A stretch of 27,042 nt of DNA, from contig CAMPGJ010000003.1 of assembly GCA_946885425.1 (NCBI GenBank), positions 1-27,042 of the forward strand, written 5' to 3'. The first letter of the stretch is position 1, and each line of letters opens with the position of its first letter. Made by a program: the position numbers and the translations under genes. A model generated the notes under the pieces. The model saw only the letters and a list, made by a program, of their open reading frames with translations, did not search any database and had not been told where the DNA came from. Below are positions 1 to 5,197 of this stretch, in pieces. This DNA is from an uncultured bacterium. GTDB taxonomy: Bacteria; Patescibacteria; Microgenomatia; Levybacterales; UBA12049.

Positions 1-381
1 CTGCGTAAACAGGTGGGTGTAATACAAAAAAACAAAGCTCTTTACGGTGAACCAAAAGTTACAAATGATGAACCAACAATAGAAACGTTGGGTGTGGATC
101 TGATGAAAGTTCCTGTAGACGGTGAAGTGACTAAGGAATGGCAGGATGTATTTTGGAAAAGTGTTATTTCAGAAATGAAGCAATATAATCATACAGTGGC
201 CGGCGTTCTGCGTAGTTGTTCGGTAAAAAATTATGATAAGAAACAATTAATTATTGAAACAGCATATAAATTTCATAAAGAACGGCTTGATGAAGTAAAA
301 ACTCAGGAAGCACTGGCGGCGGTATGCAAAATTCTTACTGGCAATGATCTAAAAATTGCGGTAGAATTGAAAAATAGCTAA
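1..381 (+). CDS. dnaX: DNA polymerase III gamma/tau subunit, C-terminal end (partial)
   Basis: The frame is open from base 1, so the gene begins before the window; only about 126 C-terminal residues are visible. It would be the tail of the clamp-loader gamma/tau subunit. What is seen is a helical, charged segment without the ATPase motifs, which would lie upstream: a stretch WQDVFWKSVISEMKQYNHTV followed by a segment resembling the tau/gamma C-terminal region that packs hydrophobic helices (LIIETAYKFHKERLDE). The call rests mainly on context, because dnaX-ybaB-recR is a widely conserved gene order and ybaB follows after 142 bp, with recR two genes further on. The GTG at 13 is not a real start. 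Confidence is moderate because the diagnostic N-terminal domain is missing. Confidence 0.72.
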   Translation: MRKQVGVIQKNKALYGEPKVTNDEPTIETLGVDLMKVPVDGEVTKEWQDVFWKSVISEMKQYNHTVAGVLRSCSVKNYDKKQLIIETAYKFHKERLDEVKTQEALAAVCKILTGNDLKIAVELKNS

Positions 382-508
382 CTACGAATTAATGCGAATC
401 TGAAGGTAGAAGCTATTTTACATGCGAATTTATACGAATGAGAACGGATAATTTGTAGATTTGTAGCAAAATTTGTAAAATAATTCGTTGTAATTCGCAT
501 CTTAGTAG
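381..508. repeat. Family A palindromic word repeat, copy A1
   Basis: AT-rich intergenic element between dnaX and ybaB. The left arm is made of words such as TACGAATT, ATGCGAAT and TACAAATT. The right arm (about 450-508) is made of their complements (AATTTGTAG, AATTCGT, AATTCGCAT). Arms pair imperfectly. Copies also lie at 819-940 and 6631-6731, and as half elements at 2568-2621 and 3030-3083. This copy ends just before the ybaB Shine-Dalgarno box. Confidence 0.8.
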
Positions 509-523
509 GGGGGTGATTTAATT

Positions 524-814
524 ATGAATAATCCTTTTGGACAATTAGGTGAATTAAAGAAAATGCGTGATCAGGCTATGGCTATCCAAAAGCAGCTAAA
601 GCTTGAAGAAGTAGAAATTAATAAGCACGGTGTTTATGTCAGGATCAGTGGTGACCAGGAAATTCGTGAAATCGTTTCTAATGGTAAATCAGATAATGAT
701 ATTAAAGGTGCTGTAAATGAAGCAGTCAAGAAATCCCAGGAAGTTGCGGCGAAGAAATTAAGCGCCATGACCGGTGGAATGGGAGGACTAGGCGGACTGT
801 TGGGAGGTAAGTAG
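524..814 (+). CDS. ybaB: YbaB/EbfC-family nucleoid-associated protein
   Basis: 96-residue protein of the YbaB/EbfC family, small dimeric DNA-binding proteins that coat DNA and are usually encoded between dnaX and recR. Visible family features are the N-terminal helix with GQLGELKKMRDQAMAIQKQL, a central beta segment (VEINKHGVYVRISGDQEI) and a flexible C-terminal tail rich in glycine and methionine (TGGMGGLGGLLGG). Length is normal for the family. The ATG at 524 is preceded at 507-516 by an unusually strong Shine-Dalgarno stretch, AGGGGGGTGA, 7 nt upstream. It follows the dnaX end across repeat A1. Confidence 0.93.
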   Translation: MNNPFGQLGELKKMRDQAMAIQKQLKLEEVEINKHGVYVRISGDQEIREIVSNGKSDNDIKGAVNEAVKKSQEVAAKKLSAMTGGMGGLGGLLGGK

Positions 815-818
815 AGGC

Positions 819-940
819 ATGCGAATTTCTACAAATTACACTACAAATTGATTACGAATTCTACAAATGATTCGGTATTTTCTGTATGTAATTTGTAGAT
901 TTGTAGCAAAATTCGTAAAATAATTTGTGGTGATTCGCAT
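819..940. repeat. Family A palindromic word repeat, copy A2
   Basis: Element between ybaB and prs. It starts with ATGCGAATTTCTACAAATT and ends with the complement-type words AATTTGTGGTGATTCGCAT, so the two ends form terminal inverted repeats around an AT-rich centre. Inside are further copies of TACAAATT, ACGAATT and ATTTGTAG. The prs start codon lies only 6 nt beyond the repeat. Confidence 0.85.
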
Positions 941-946
941 ATATAA

Positions 947-1840
947 ATGAAAATATTTAGTGGTAGTTCTCATAAAGCATTAACTGAGGATGTTGCTCAA
1001 TTGCTGGGTAATACTGTTTCTCCTATAGAACTTTTTGTTTTTCCTGATGGAGAGAGGCGAATCAGGATTTTAGAACAAGTTGTTGATGAAGATTGTAGCA
1101 TTGTTCAGCCGACAGCATCTCCAGCAGATATAAATTATATGGAGCTCTTTTTCATTGCCAATGCTTTGAAAAGGGGAGGTGCGAAATCAATTACGGCGAT
1201 TGTTCCTTATTTAGGCTATCAAAGGCAAGACCATCTCTTTCGGGAAGGTGAAGCTGTATCTCTTGAAGTGATCATCAATACGTTGGGTTCAGTGGGGATT
1301 GATCGTGTTTTAACAATCGATTTGCATTCAGTGAGGATAGAGGAAGCGTTCACTATTCCAGTATCACATATTTCCGCTCTTACACTTTTTTCTAAGCTGA
1401 TCAATAATAATGGGTGGAATAATGCGGAGACAATTTTGGTGTCACCTGACAAGGGCGGTGTGCGCCGCATCAAAAAGCTTTCAGAATCTCTTGATAACAT
1501 GAGTTATGCAGTTGTGGGAAAGGAAAGAGATCTTGCAACCGGTGCAATCACATCACTTTCTATTGAAGGGGTACTGCGCAAACGGGCAATAATTGTTGAT
1601 GACATGATTTCTTCAGGTGCTACTGTGATAAAAGCAGCTGAACTTCTGAAACAAAAGGGTGTTGCTGAGGTTATTGTTTTTGCAACTCATGGCATTTTTG
1701 CAAGCGGTGCATCAAAATTATTGCAGGAATCTGTCATAGACAAAGTGTATATTACAGACAGTGTGCTGATACCAGAAGTAAAACATTTTCCTAAACTTGA
1801 GATCTTATCTGTAGCGGAAATTGTGGCAAAAGAGCTGTAA
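947..1840 (+). CDS. prs: Ribose-phosphate pyrophosphokinase (PRPP synthetase)
   Basis: Transfers pyrophosphate from ATP to ribose-5-phosphate to make PRPP for nucleotide synthesis or salvage. 297 residues, slightly shorter than the typical 310-320. Seen in order: the N-terminal pyrophosphokinase half with FPDGERRIRI, then PYLGYQRQDH near residue 90 (the ATP-contacting PYxxYxRQD motif of the family), TIDLHS near 125 (metal site), and the phosphoribosyltransferase PRPP loop VDDMISSGAT near residue 217. The family's usual flexible catalytic segment is present as VGKERDLATG. The ATG at 947 has no Shine-Dalgarno box; it lies 6 nt after repeat A2. Its product links with transketolase, which generates ribose-5-P, elsewhere in the window. 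Confidence 0.95.
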   Translation: MKIFSGSSHKALTEDVAQLLGNTVSPIELFVFPDGERRIRILEQVVDEDCSIVQPTASPADINYMELFFIANALKRGGAKSITAIVPYLGYQRQDHLFREGEAVSLEVIINTLGSVGIDRVLTIDLHSVRIEEAFTIPVSHISALTLFSKLINNNGWNNAETILVSPDKGGVRRIKKLSESLDNMSYAVVGKERDLATGAITSLSIEGVLRKRAIIVDDMISSGATVIKAAELLKQKGVAEVIVFATHGIFASGASKLLQESVIDKVYITDSVLIPEVKHFPKLEILSVAEIVAKEL

Positions 1841-1841
1841 T

Positions 1842-1952
1842 ATTTTCCATTGTCCATTTACCATTTTCCATTGGATTTTCGATTTATAAATTGTTCAATT
1901 GAGAATTTTTAAATAAATGGAAAATGGAAAATAGAACCTGAAAATGGAAAAT
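1842..1952. repeat. Family B palindromic word repeat, copy B1
   Basis: Element filling the prs-recR gap. Left arm uses words TTTTCCATT, GTCCATTT, ACCATTTTCC; right arm uses AATGGAAAAT and GAACCTG-AAAATGGAAAAT; centre holds ATTTATAAATTGTTCAATTG. Other copies: 7749-7840, 11092-11135 (shortened), 16162-16332 (interrupted), 24598-24694 and 25569-25666. It ends 5 nt before the recR ATG. Confidence 0.88.
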
Positions 1953-1957
1953 CATTT

Positions 1958-2566
1958 ATGAAGACACCACGAGCTATTCAAAATGTAATTGATTCTTTTG
2001 AACGTTTGCCTGGAATTGGTCCAAAGACTGCTGAGCGGCTTACCTTCTATTTATTGCATGTTCCACAAGGTGAACTGGATCGTTTTGCCTCTGCATTGGT
2101 AAATCTGAAAAAAAATACTGTTATCTGTTCAACCTGTTATTCTGTCGATGACACGGATCCATGTAGTCTATGCACAGATGATAAAAGAAACCAAACTATC
2201 ATTTGCGTTGTTGAGCAACCACTAGATGTATTGGCACTTGAGAAGAGTGGGAAATACCGAGGAGGATATCATGTGCTGCATGGCAAAATAGATCCACTAA
2301 ATAATATTGGACCGGATGAGATAAGAATTAGCGAGCTGATCCGAAGAATCAGGAATCAGGAATCAGGAATAATGGAGGTTATTTTGGCTACGAATCCTAC
2401 AATGGAGGGGGAGGCGACGGCTATGTATATTGCAAAGCAATTGCGAATGGCTAATGAAGAATTGCGAATTACAAGAATAGGGAGAGGACTTCCGATTGGC
2501 GCGGACTTGGAATACGCGGATCCTACAACACTTGATAGAGCCATGGAAGGGCGGAGTGAGTATTAA
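1958..2566 (+). CDS. recR: Recombination mediator protein RecR
   Basis: RecR acts with RecO (and RecF) to load RecA onto single-stranded DNA gaps. 202 residues, typical length. Seen: helix-hairpin-helix segment RLPGIGPKTAERLTFYLL (about residues 16-33), zinc finger cysteines C57, C60, C69 and C72, and a Toprim domain from about residue 80 (VVEQPLDVLALEKSG) through ILATNPTMEGEATAMYIAK and RIGRGLPIGADLEYAD. Two segments are DNA-repeat-like: residues 132-138 come from a 7-bp tandem (GAATCAG about 3.5 times, 2345-2370), and residues 163-172 from words resembling family A. The reading frame is kept in both. Start follows repeat B1 with no Shine-Dalgarno box. Confidence 0.95.
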   Translation: MKTPRAIQNVIDSFERLPGIGPKTAERLTFYLLHVPQGELDRFASALVNLKKNTVICSTCYSVDDTDPCSLCTDDKRNQTIICVVEQPLDVLALEKSGKYRGGYHVLHGKIDPLNNIGPDEIRISELIRRIRNQESGIMEVILATNPTMEGEATAMYIAKQLRMANEELRITRIGRGLPIGADLEYADPTTLDRAMEGRSEY

Positions 2567-2567
2567 T

Positions 2568-2621
2568 ATGCGAATTTCTACAAATTACATGCGAATGGAG
2601 CTACGAATCTACGAATTTTTA
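2568..2621. repeat. Family A half element A3 (left arm only)
   Basis: Begins ATGCGAATTTCTACAAATT and continues with ATGCGAAT, CTACGAAT and CTACGAATT words but lacks the complementary right arm. The matching right arm is at 3030-3083, on the other side of the GxxExxY gene, so together they behave as inverted repeats of about 54 nt around that gene. Confidence 0.8.
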
Positions 2622-2628
2622 GACTAAA

Positions 2629-3024
2629 ATGGAAGTAGATGACAAAGTTATTTATCCTGAGTTAAGTTATAAGGTTGTTGGAATATTATTTGATGTCTAT
2701 AATGAATTGGGTAATAGATATCAAGAGAAATATTATCAGAGAGCTGTTGAGTTACGGCTTAAAAAAGAAAATATTTCATATAGCAGAGAAATTCCTGTGT
2801 CTTTAAAGTTTGAAGGGGAGAGTATCGGTAAGTATTTTCTTGACTTTCTCATTGAAGACAAATTAGTATTAGAGTTAAAGGTAAAACCAAGATTAGCAAA
2901 AGTTGATTATAAACAAGTTCGTGCATATTTACACTCTTGTGATCTTAAACTTGGTATTCTTACAAATTTTTATGGAGAGAGCCTTGAATATAAACGCATT
3001 TTAAATACAGAAAAATTTGCATAA
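2629..3024 (+). CDS. GxxExxY protein (PDDEXK-like nuclease fold candidate)
   Basis: 131-residue protein of the GxxExxY family (named for an N-terminal motif), commonly scattered among repeats in environmental and CPR genomes; its biochemical role is not established. Seen: the motif region VYNELGNRYQEKYYQRAVEL, a conserved REIPVSLKFEGESIGKYFLD segment, and the nuclease-like DFLIEDKLVLELK (about residues 83-95, an aspartate then ExK as in PDDEXK folds), followed by the Q-x3-YL helix and GILTNFYG strand. Length is typical. It is bracketed by half elements A3 and A4, suggesting insertion into, or mobilisation with, a family A repeat. No Shine-Dalgarno box precedes the ATG. Confidence 0.88.
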   Translation: MEVDDKVIYPELSYKVVGILFDVYNELGNRYQEKYYQRAVELRLKKENISYSREIPVSLKFEGESIGKYFLDFLIEDKLVLELKVKPRLAKVDYKQVRAYLHSCDLKLGILTNFYGESLEYKRILNTEKFA

Positions 3025-3029
3025 TATTA

Positions 3030-3083
3030 ATAATTTGTAGAATTTGTAGCAAAATTCGTAAAACAATTTGTAGTAATTCGCAT
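3030..3083. repeat. Family A half element A4 (right arm only)
   Basis: Words AATTTGTAG, AATTTGTAGC, AATTCGTAAAA and a terminal GTAATTCGCAT. Its reverse complement aligns with half element A3 over most of its length, sharing ATGCGAATT at the end and CTACAAAT/CTACGAAT words inside. The last two bases overlap the start codon of the next gene (ATG at 3082). Confidence 0.8.
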
Positions 3084-4185
3084 GATAAAAATACCAACAA
3101 ATACAAGAGAGCTGGGTGAGGGACTTGAGAGTTTTAAGAAGGATGTTACAGTAAGTACTGAAAAGGCTGTTACTAGTGTTGGTAAGGATGTGACTGGCCA
3201 GATTTCTCCTACTGAGTTTGTTTCCGCTTTGTATGCTCCTACTGCCAAAAAACCTGAGGCGGGTTCTGGTGAGACGGGTGGATTTGCAGATCAGATTACT
3301 CCCAAGCCTGGAGAATTATTTGGCAATATTGCAGGAGCTCCATTGGAGCCAGGGCAGGAACAGCAGACTGAATCTGCACTTGGCCAGATTTCTATTCCTG
3401 TTGATAAGCTTACGAGCACGATGATGGGATCGCCTATTGAGCCAGGTGAAAGTGTTCAAACGGAAGATCCTTTTGAGCAACTGTTGCCAACGTCAAATCA
3501 GGTGGGAACTTGGGCGTCAGGATCAACTACTACACAAAGAGTTACTCCTCATATGGAAACAGCCGGCCAGCAAATCATCCCTTCCATAGATGAAGTTTCC
3601 GGAATTTTGGGTATACCTTCTACTGAAGCAGGGGGCATACCTGCTCAGCGTCAGGCTCCAGCAGCAGAACAAAGTGCTGCATCTGCTGGTGTAGGGCAGA
3701 CCCCTGAACAACCTAGTGCAGAAAGTATGCAAGGACCGGATACTATGCAGAACCCGGCTTCGCAACCTCCTGAGGTGCAGCAGATGATGCAGCAACAACA
3801 GCAGCAAGCTTCTCAATCAAAAGCGGAGATAGGGCCGGTTGATTCTGCGATGCAGATGTCTTCTGAAGAGAAGAGTAGATTAGATGCTGCACAAAAAGAG
3901 TTGCGGGAGTTAAGAATGCAGCATGATTATTTTTATATTAAAGGACCGTTAGATACTAGTCCCTCACTCCAGCAAGAATTAGCTAAAAAGCAGCAGGAAA
4001 CAAAACAGAGAGAAGAACAAATGAAGCAGGAGGAAGAAGAGGAAGAGAAGAAGAAGAAAGAAGAAGAGGAGCAGAAAAAACAGGAGCTTCCCGAGCCTGG
4101 TACCAAAGACAAGCCAGGTAATCCAAATATTGCAATCGGACAATCTCAGAAGAAGACAGAAGTACATAGGGGAGCAGCAGGATAG
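3082..4185 (+). CDS. Low-complexity Pro/Gln/Glu-rich protein of unknown function
   Basis: 367 residues, not recognised with confidence. The N-terminal two thirds carry imperfect repeats of about 30-40 residues: QITPKPGELFGNIAGAPLEPG, then QISIPVDKLTSTMMGSPIEPG, then QIIPSIDEVSGILGIPSTEAG; a first, weaker one is QISPTEFVSALYAP. Then come a glutamine run (QQMMQQQQQQ, about residue 235), the segment LDAAQKELRELRMQHDYFYIKG, a highly charged EEEEEEKKKKEEEE region (about 318-332) likely to be coiled coil or disordered, and a basic tail. There is no signal peptide or membrane segment. It follows the recR region on the same strand. DUF5660-type Microgenomates proteins have a similar layout and would be the first family to test. 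The ATG overlaps repeat A4. Confidence 0.75.
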   Translation: MIKIPTNTRELGEGLESFKKDVTVSTEKAVTSVGKDVTGQISPTEFVSALYAPTAKKPEAGSGETGGFADQITPKPGELFGNIAGAPLEPGQEQQTESALGQISIPVDKLTSTMMGSPIEPGESVQTEDPFEQLLPTSNQVGTWASGSTTTQRVTPHMETAGQQIIPSIDEVSGILGIPSTEAGGIPAQRQAPAAEQSAASAGVGQTPEQPSAESMQGPDTMQNPASQPPEVQQMMQQQQQQASQSKAEIGPVDSAMQMSSEEKSRLDAAQKELRELRMQHDYFYIKGPLDTSPSLQQELAKKQQETKQREEQMKQEEEEEEKKKKEEEEQKKQELPEPGTKDKPGNPNIAIGQSQKKTEVHRGAAG

Positions 4186-4201
4186 TTGAGAGTTTTAGTT
4201 A

Positions 4202-4229
4202 TTGACACAGTATTCAAACATGGTACACT
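4202..4229 (+). promoter_or_regulatory. Strong promoter with extended -10, upstream of a leader ORF
   Basis: TTGACA at 4202-4207, a 16-nt spacer, and TGG-TACACT at 4221-4229 (extended -10 TGn plus -10 at 4224-4229). The next ATG starts 6 nt after the -10, at 4236, so transcription should begin at or next to that ATG. Confidence 0.75.
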
Positions 4230-4235
4230 CAGATT

Positions 4236-4301
4236 ATGAATAGAAATCTTTTTGTCATTTGCATTACGAACGTCCTTCCAATTTATTGGAAAGGGTTCTA
4301 A
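4236..4301 (+). CDS. 21-residue leader peptide on a predicted leaderless transcript
   Basis: ATG at 4236, TAA at 4299-4301. The peptide starts MNRNLFVICITNVLPIYW and ends KGF; it is hydrophobic in the middle, rich in Ile, Val and Leu, with a Tyr-Trp pair near the end. There is no room for a Shine-Dalgarno box because the predicted transcript start coincides with the ATG. The stop codon overlaps the 5' arm of a hairpin (4293-4300) whose 3' arm overlaps a terminator. This arrangement fits a regulatory leader peptide rather than a working enzyme. No homologue is recognised; evidence is positional only. Confidence 0.5.
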   Translation: MNRNLFVICITNVLPIYWKGF

Positions 4302-4334
4302 CGGCATAGGCAAAAAAGCCATATATTCGTAGAA

Positions 4335-4359
4335 CCCTCCAATAAAAGGAGGGTTTTTT
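4335..4359 (+). terminator. Intrinsic terminator of the leader
   Basis: CCCTCC (4335-4340), 7-nt loop AATAAAA, GGAGGG (4348-4353), followed directly by six T residues (4354-4359). A classic Rho-independent terminator on the + strand, located between the leader ORF and the gene at 4405. A TATAAT-like box at 4362-4367 just after it could restart transcription, but no -35 box is evident. Confidence 0.85.
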
Positions 4360-4404
4360 CGTATAATGGACACTTTGTCTAGGCCACAAGGGGGGTGAAT
4401 TAAT

Positions 4405-4611
4405 ATGGCTAGACCAGAAGTAAATGTAGAAGCATATTCAAGAGCAGAAACAATGGTTGCTAATGGTAACTTAAATGATGGATCAGAAGTTGTTGCTAAA
4501 CAGGGATTTAAGTTAGAAGAGCATCCAGGATCTGAAAGGTTGGTAGGTCGAGTTAGACCAACAACAGTATATGAAGCGCCAAAGCCCAGAAGACGGCGTA
4601 GAGCACAGTAG
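4405..4611 (+). CDS. Small basic-tailed protein of unknown function
   Basis: 68 residues, not recognised. Residues 1-50 are mixed polar (ARPEVNVEAYSRAETMVAN, then NLNDGSEVVAKQGFKLEEHP), and the end is strongly basic (APKPRRRRRAQ), which could bind nucleic acid. No signal peptide or membrane segment. The ATG is chosen because a very strong Shine-Dalgarno run, AAGGGGGGTGA (4388-4398), lies 6 nt upstream. It follows the leader peptide/terminator unit and precedes another small protein by 55 bp on the same strand, so the two may be co-transcribed and controlled by that leader. Confidence 0.8.
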   Translation: MARPEVNVEAYSRAETMVANGNLNDGSEVVAKQGFKLEEHPGSERLVGRVRPTTVYEAPKPRRRRRAQ

Positions 4612-4621
4612 GGTAAAGTAA

Positions 4622-4660
4622 AGCGCCTTCGTCTATGATTATGGCGCTCGAAGGGGGTGA
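4622..4660 (+). promoter_or_regulatory. Possible Shine-Dalgarno-sequestering RNA switch
   Basis: Two competing hairpins precede the gene at 4667: AGCGCC (4622-4627) with GGCGCT (4643-4648), or CCTTCG (4626-4631) with CGAAGG (4649-4654). The second covers the start of the Shine-Dalgarno run AAGGGGGTGA (4651-4660); the first leaves it free. They share CC at 4626-4627, so they exclude each other. Pairing is inferred by eye. Confidence 0.35.
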
Positions 4661-4666
4661 AAACTT

Positions 4667-5038
4667 ATGAGTGAAAGGGTATCAAATGCATACATACGTA
4701 CATTACGACAAGGAGTTGCACAGATTAGGCAGGAAGCATCTGAGCATGAAGGAAGATTAAGTAATCTAGCTTTTAGCGCTGCTCAAACAAATGAGGCAGT
4801 TTTACAGCGAATGAAAGAATCAGAGGCATTGTTGGATGAGTCTAGTACACCAGCCATTGAAAATCAGCTGGAGGCAAGAAAGAAGAAGAAACCTCCAACC
4901 GAGGTTCCACTCTTTACTTTTCATGGTGGATCTAGTGATGGAGATGGTGGGTCACCAACAGGACAAGAAAAACGAGATGCTTGGAGACACAAGCAGAAAG
5001 AAGCCTCAGCGCGGACATTGAAAAATAAAAGTCTCTAA
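4667..5038 (+). CDS. Small predicted coiled-coil protein of unknown function
   Basis: 123 residues, not recognised. Residues about 1-60 are helical and heptad-like (TLRQGVAQIRQEASEHEGRL, LQRMKESEALLDES), suggesting a short coiled coil. The middle is basic (EARKKKKPPTE), followed by a Gly/Asp/Ser-rich patch (GGSSDGDGGSPTG) and a Lys/Arg-rich end. There is no signal peptide or membrane helix. The ATG is fixed by the strong Shine-Dalgarno AAGGGGGTGA at 4651-4660, 6 nt upstream, which may be masked by the hairpin described at 4622-4660. It sits 55 bp after the 68-residue gene. Confidence 0.78.
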   Translation: MSERVSNAYIRTLRQGVAQIRQEASEHEGRLSNLAFSAAQTNEAVLQRMKESEALLDESSTPAIENQLEARKKKKPPTEVPLFTFHGGSSDGDGGSPTGQEKRDAWRHKQKEASARTLKNKSL

Positions 5039-5079
5039 TGTTAATAGATGCTTTGAAAATTGTTAATTTTTTGCCGTGT

Positions 5080-5108
5080 TTGTATTCTCAGCCTCAGCAA
5101 GGTATAAT
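5080..5108 (+). promoter_or_regulatory. Promoter upstream of cysS
   Basis: TTGTAT at 5080-5085, 17-nt spacer, perfect TATAAT at 5103-5108. Predicted start near 5115 gives a leader of about 83 nt before cysS, almost all of it occupied by the palindrome at 5116-5185. Confidence 0.65.
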
Positions 5109-5115
5109 ACAAGTA

Positions 5116-5192
5116 GATATAGGATTTATGATATAAGATTTAAGAAGAGACGGTTTCTCCTTTCGTTCTTCCTAAATCCTATATCTTAAATC
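5116..5192. repeat. Palindromic word repeat, family C, in the cysS leader
   Basis: GATATAGGATTTA (5116-5128) pairs perfectly over 13 bp with TAAATCCTATATC (5173-5185). The remaining arms use similar words (TATAAGATTTAAGAAG against CTTCCTAAATC and TTAAATC). The sequence between the arms is a pyrimidine-rich loop. In RNA it would form a large hairpin ending 5-12 nt before the cysS ATG, which has no Shine-Dalgarno box. It might be a tRNA-independent leader structure or simply another repeat family. Confidence 0.7.
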
Positions 5193-5197
5193 AATTT

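Larger units (their letters stand above)
4236..4359 (+). ncRNA. Candidate attenuator leader RNA
   Basis: Predicted transcript of about 124 nt from the promoter at 4202-4229 to the terminator at 4335-4359. Pairings seen: a small hairpin TCCAAT/ATTGGA (about 4277-4290); GGGTTCTA (4293-4300) with TAGAACCC (4330-4337), 8 bp; a short internal GGC/GCC hairpin around A6 (4309-4320); and the terminator stem CCCTCC/GGAGGG. The 8-bp stem and the terminator share the bases CCC at 4335-4337, so they compete at that point. It may regulate the two small genes downstream or be a free small RNA. Confidence 0.5.

Noticed and set aside
4236..4359. A known riboswitch class or tmRNA/6S RNA
   Set aside because: I could not match the conserved cores of any common class; the short ORF and shared-arm terminator fit attenuation better. 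A covariance-model search would settle this.
4362..4367. TATAAT as a separate promoter for the gene at 4405
   Set aside because: No -35 box or extended -10 lies at suitable spacing. It may still work, but is not supported well enough to list as a promoter.
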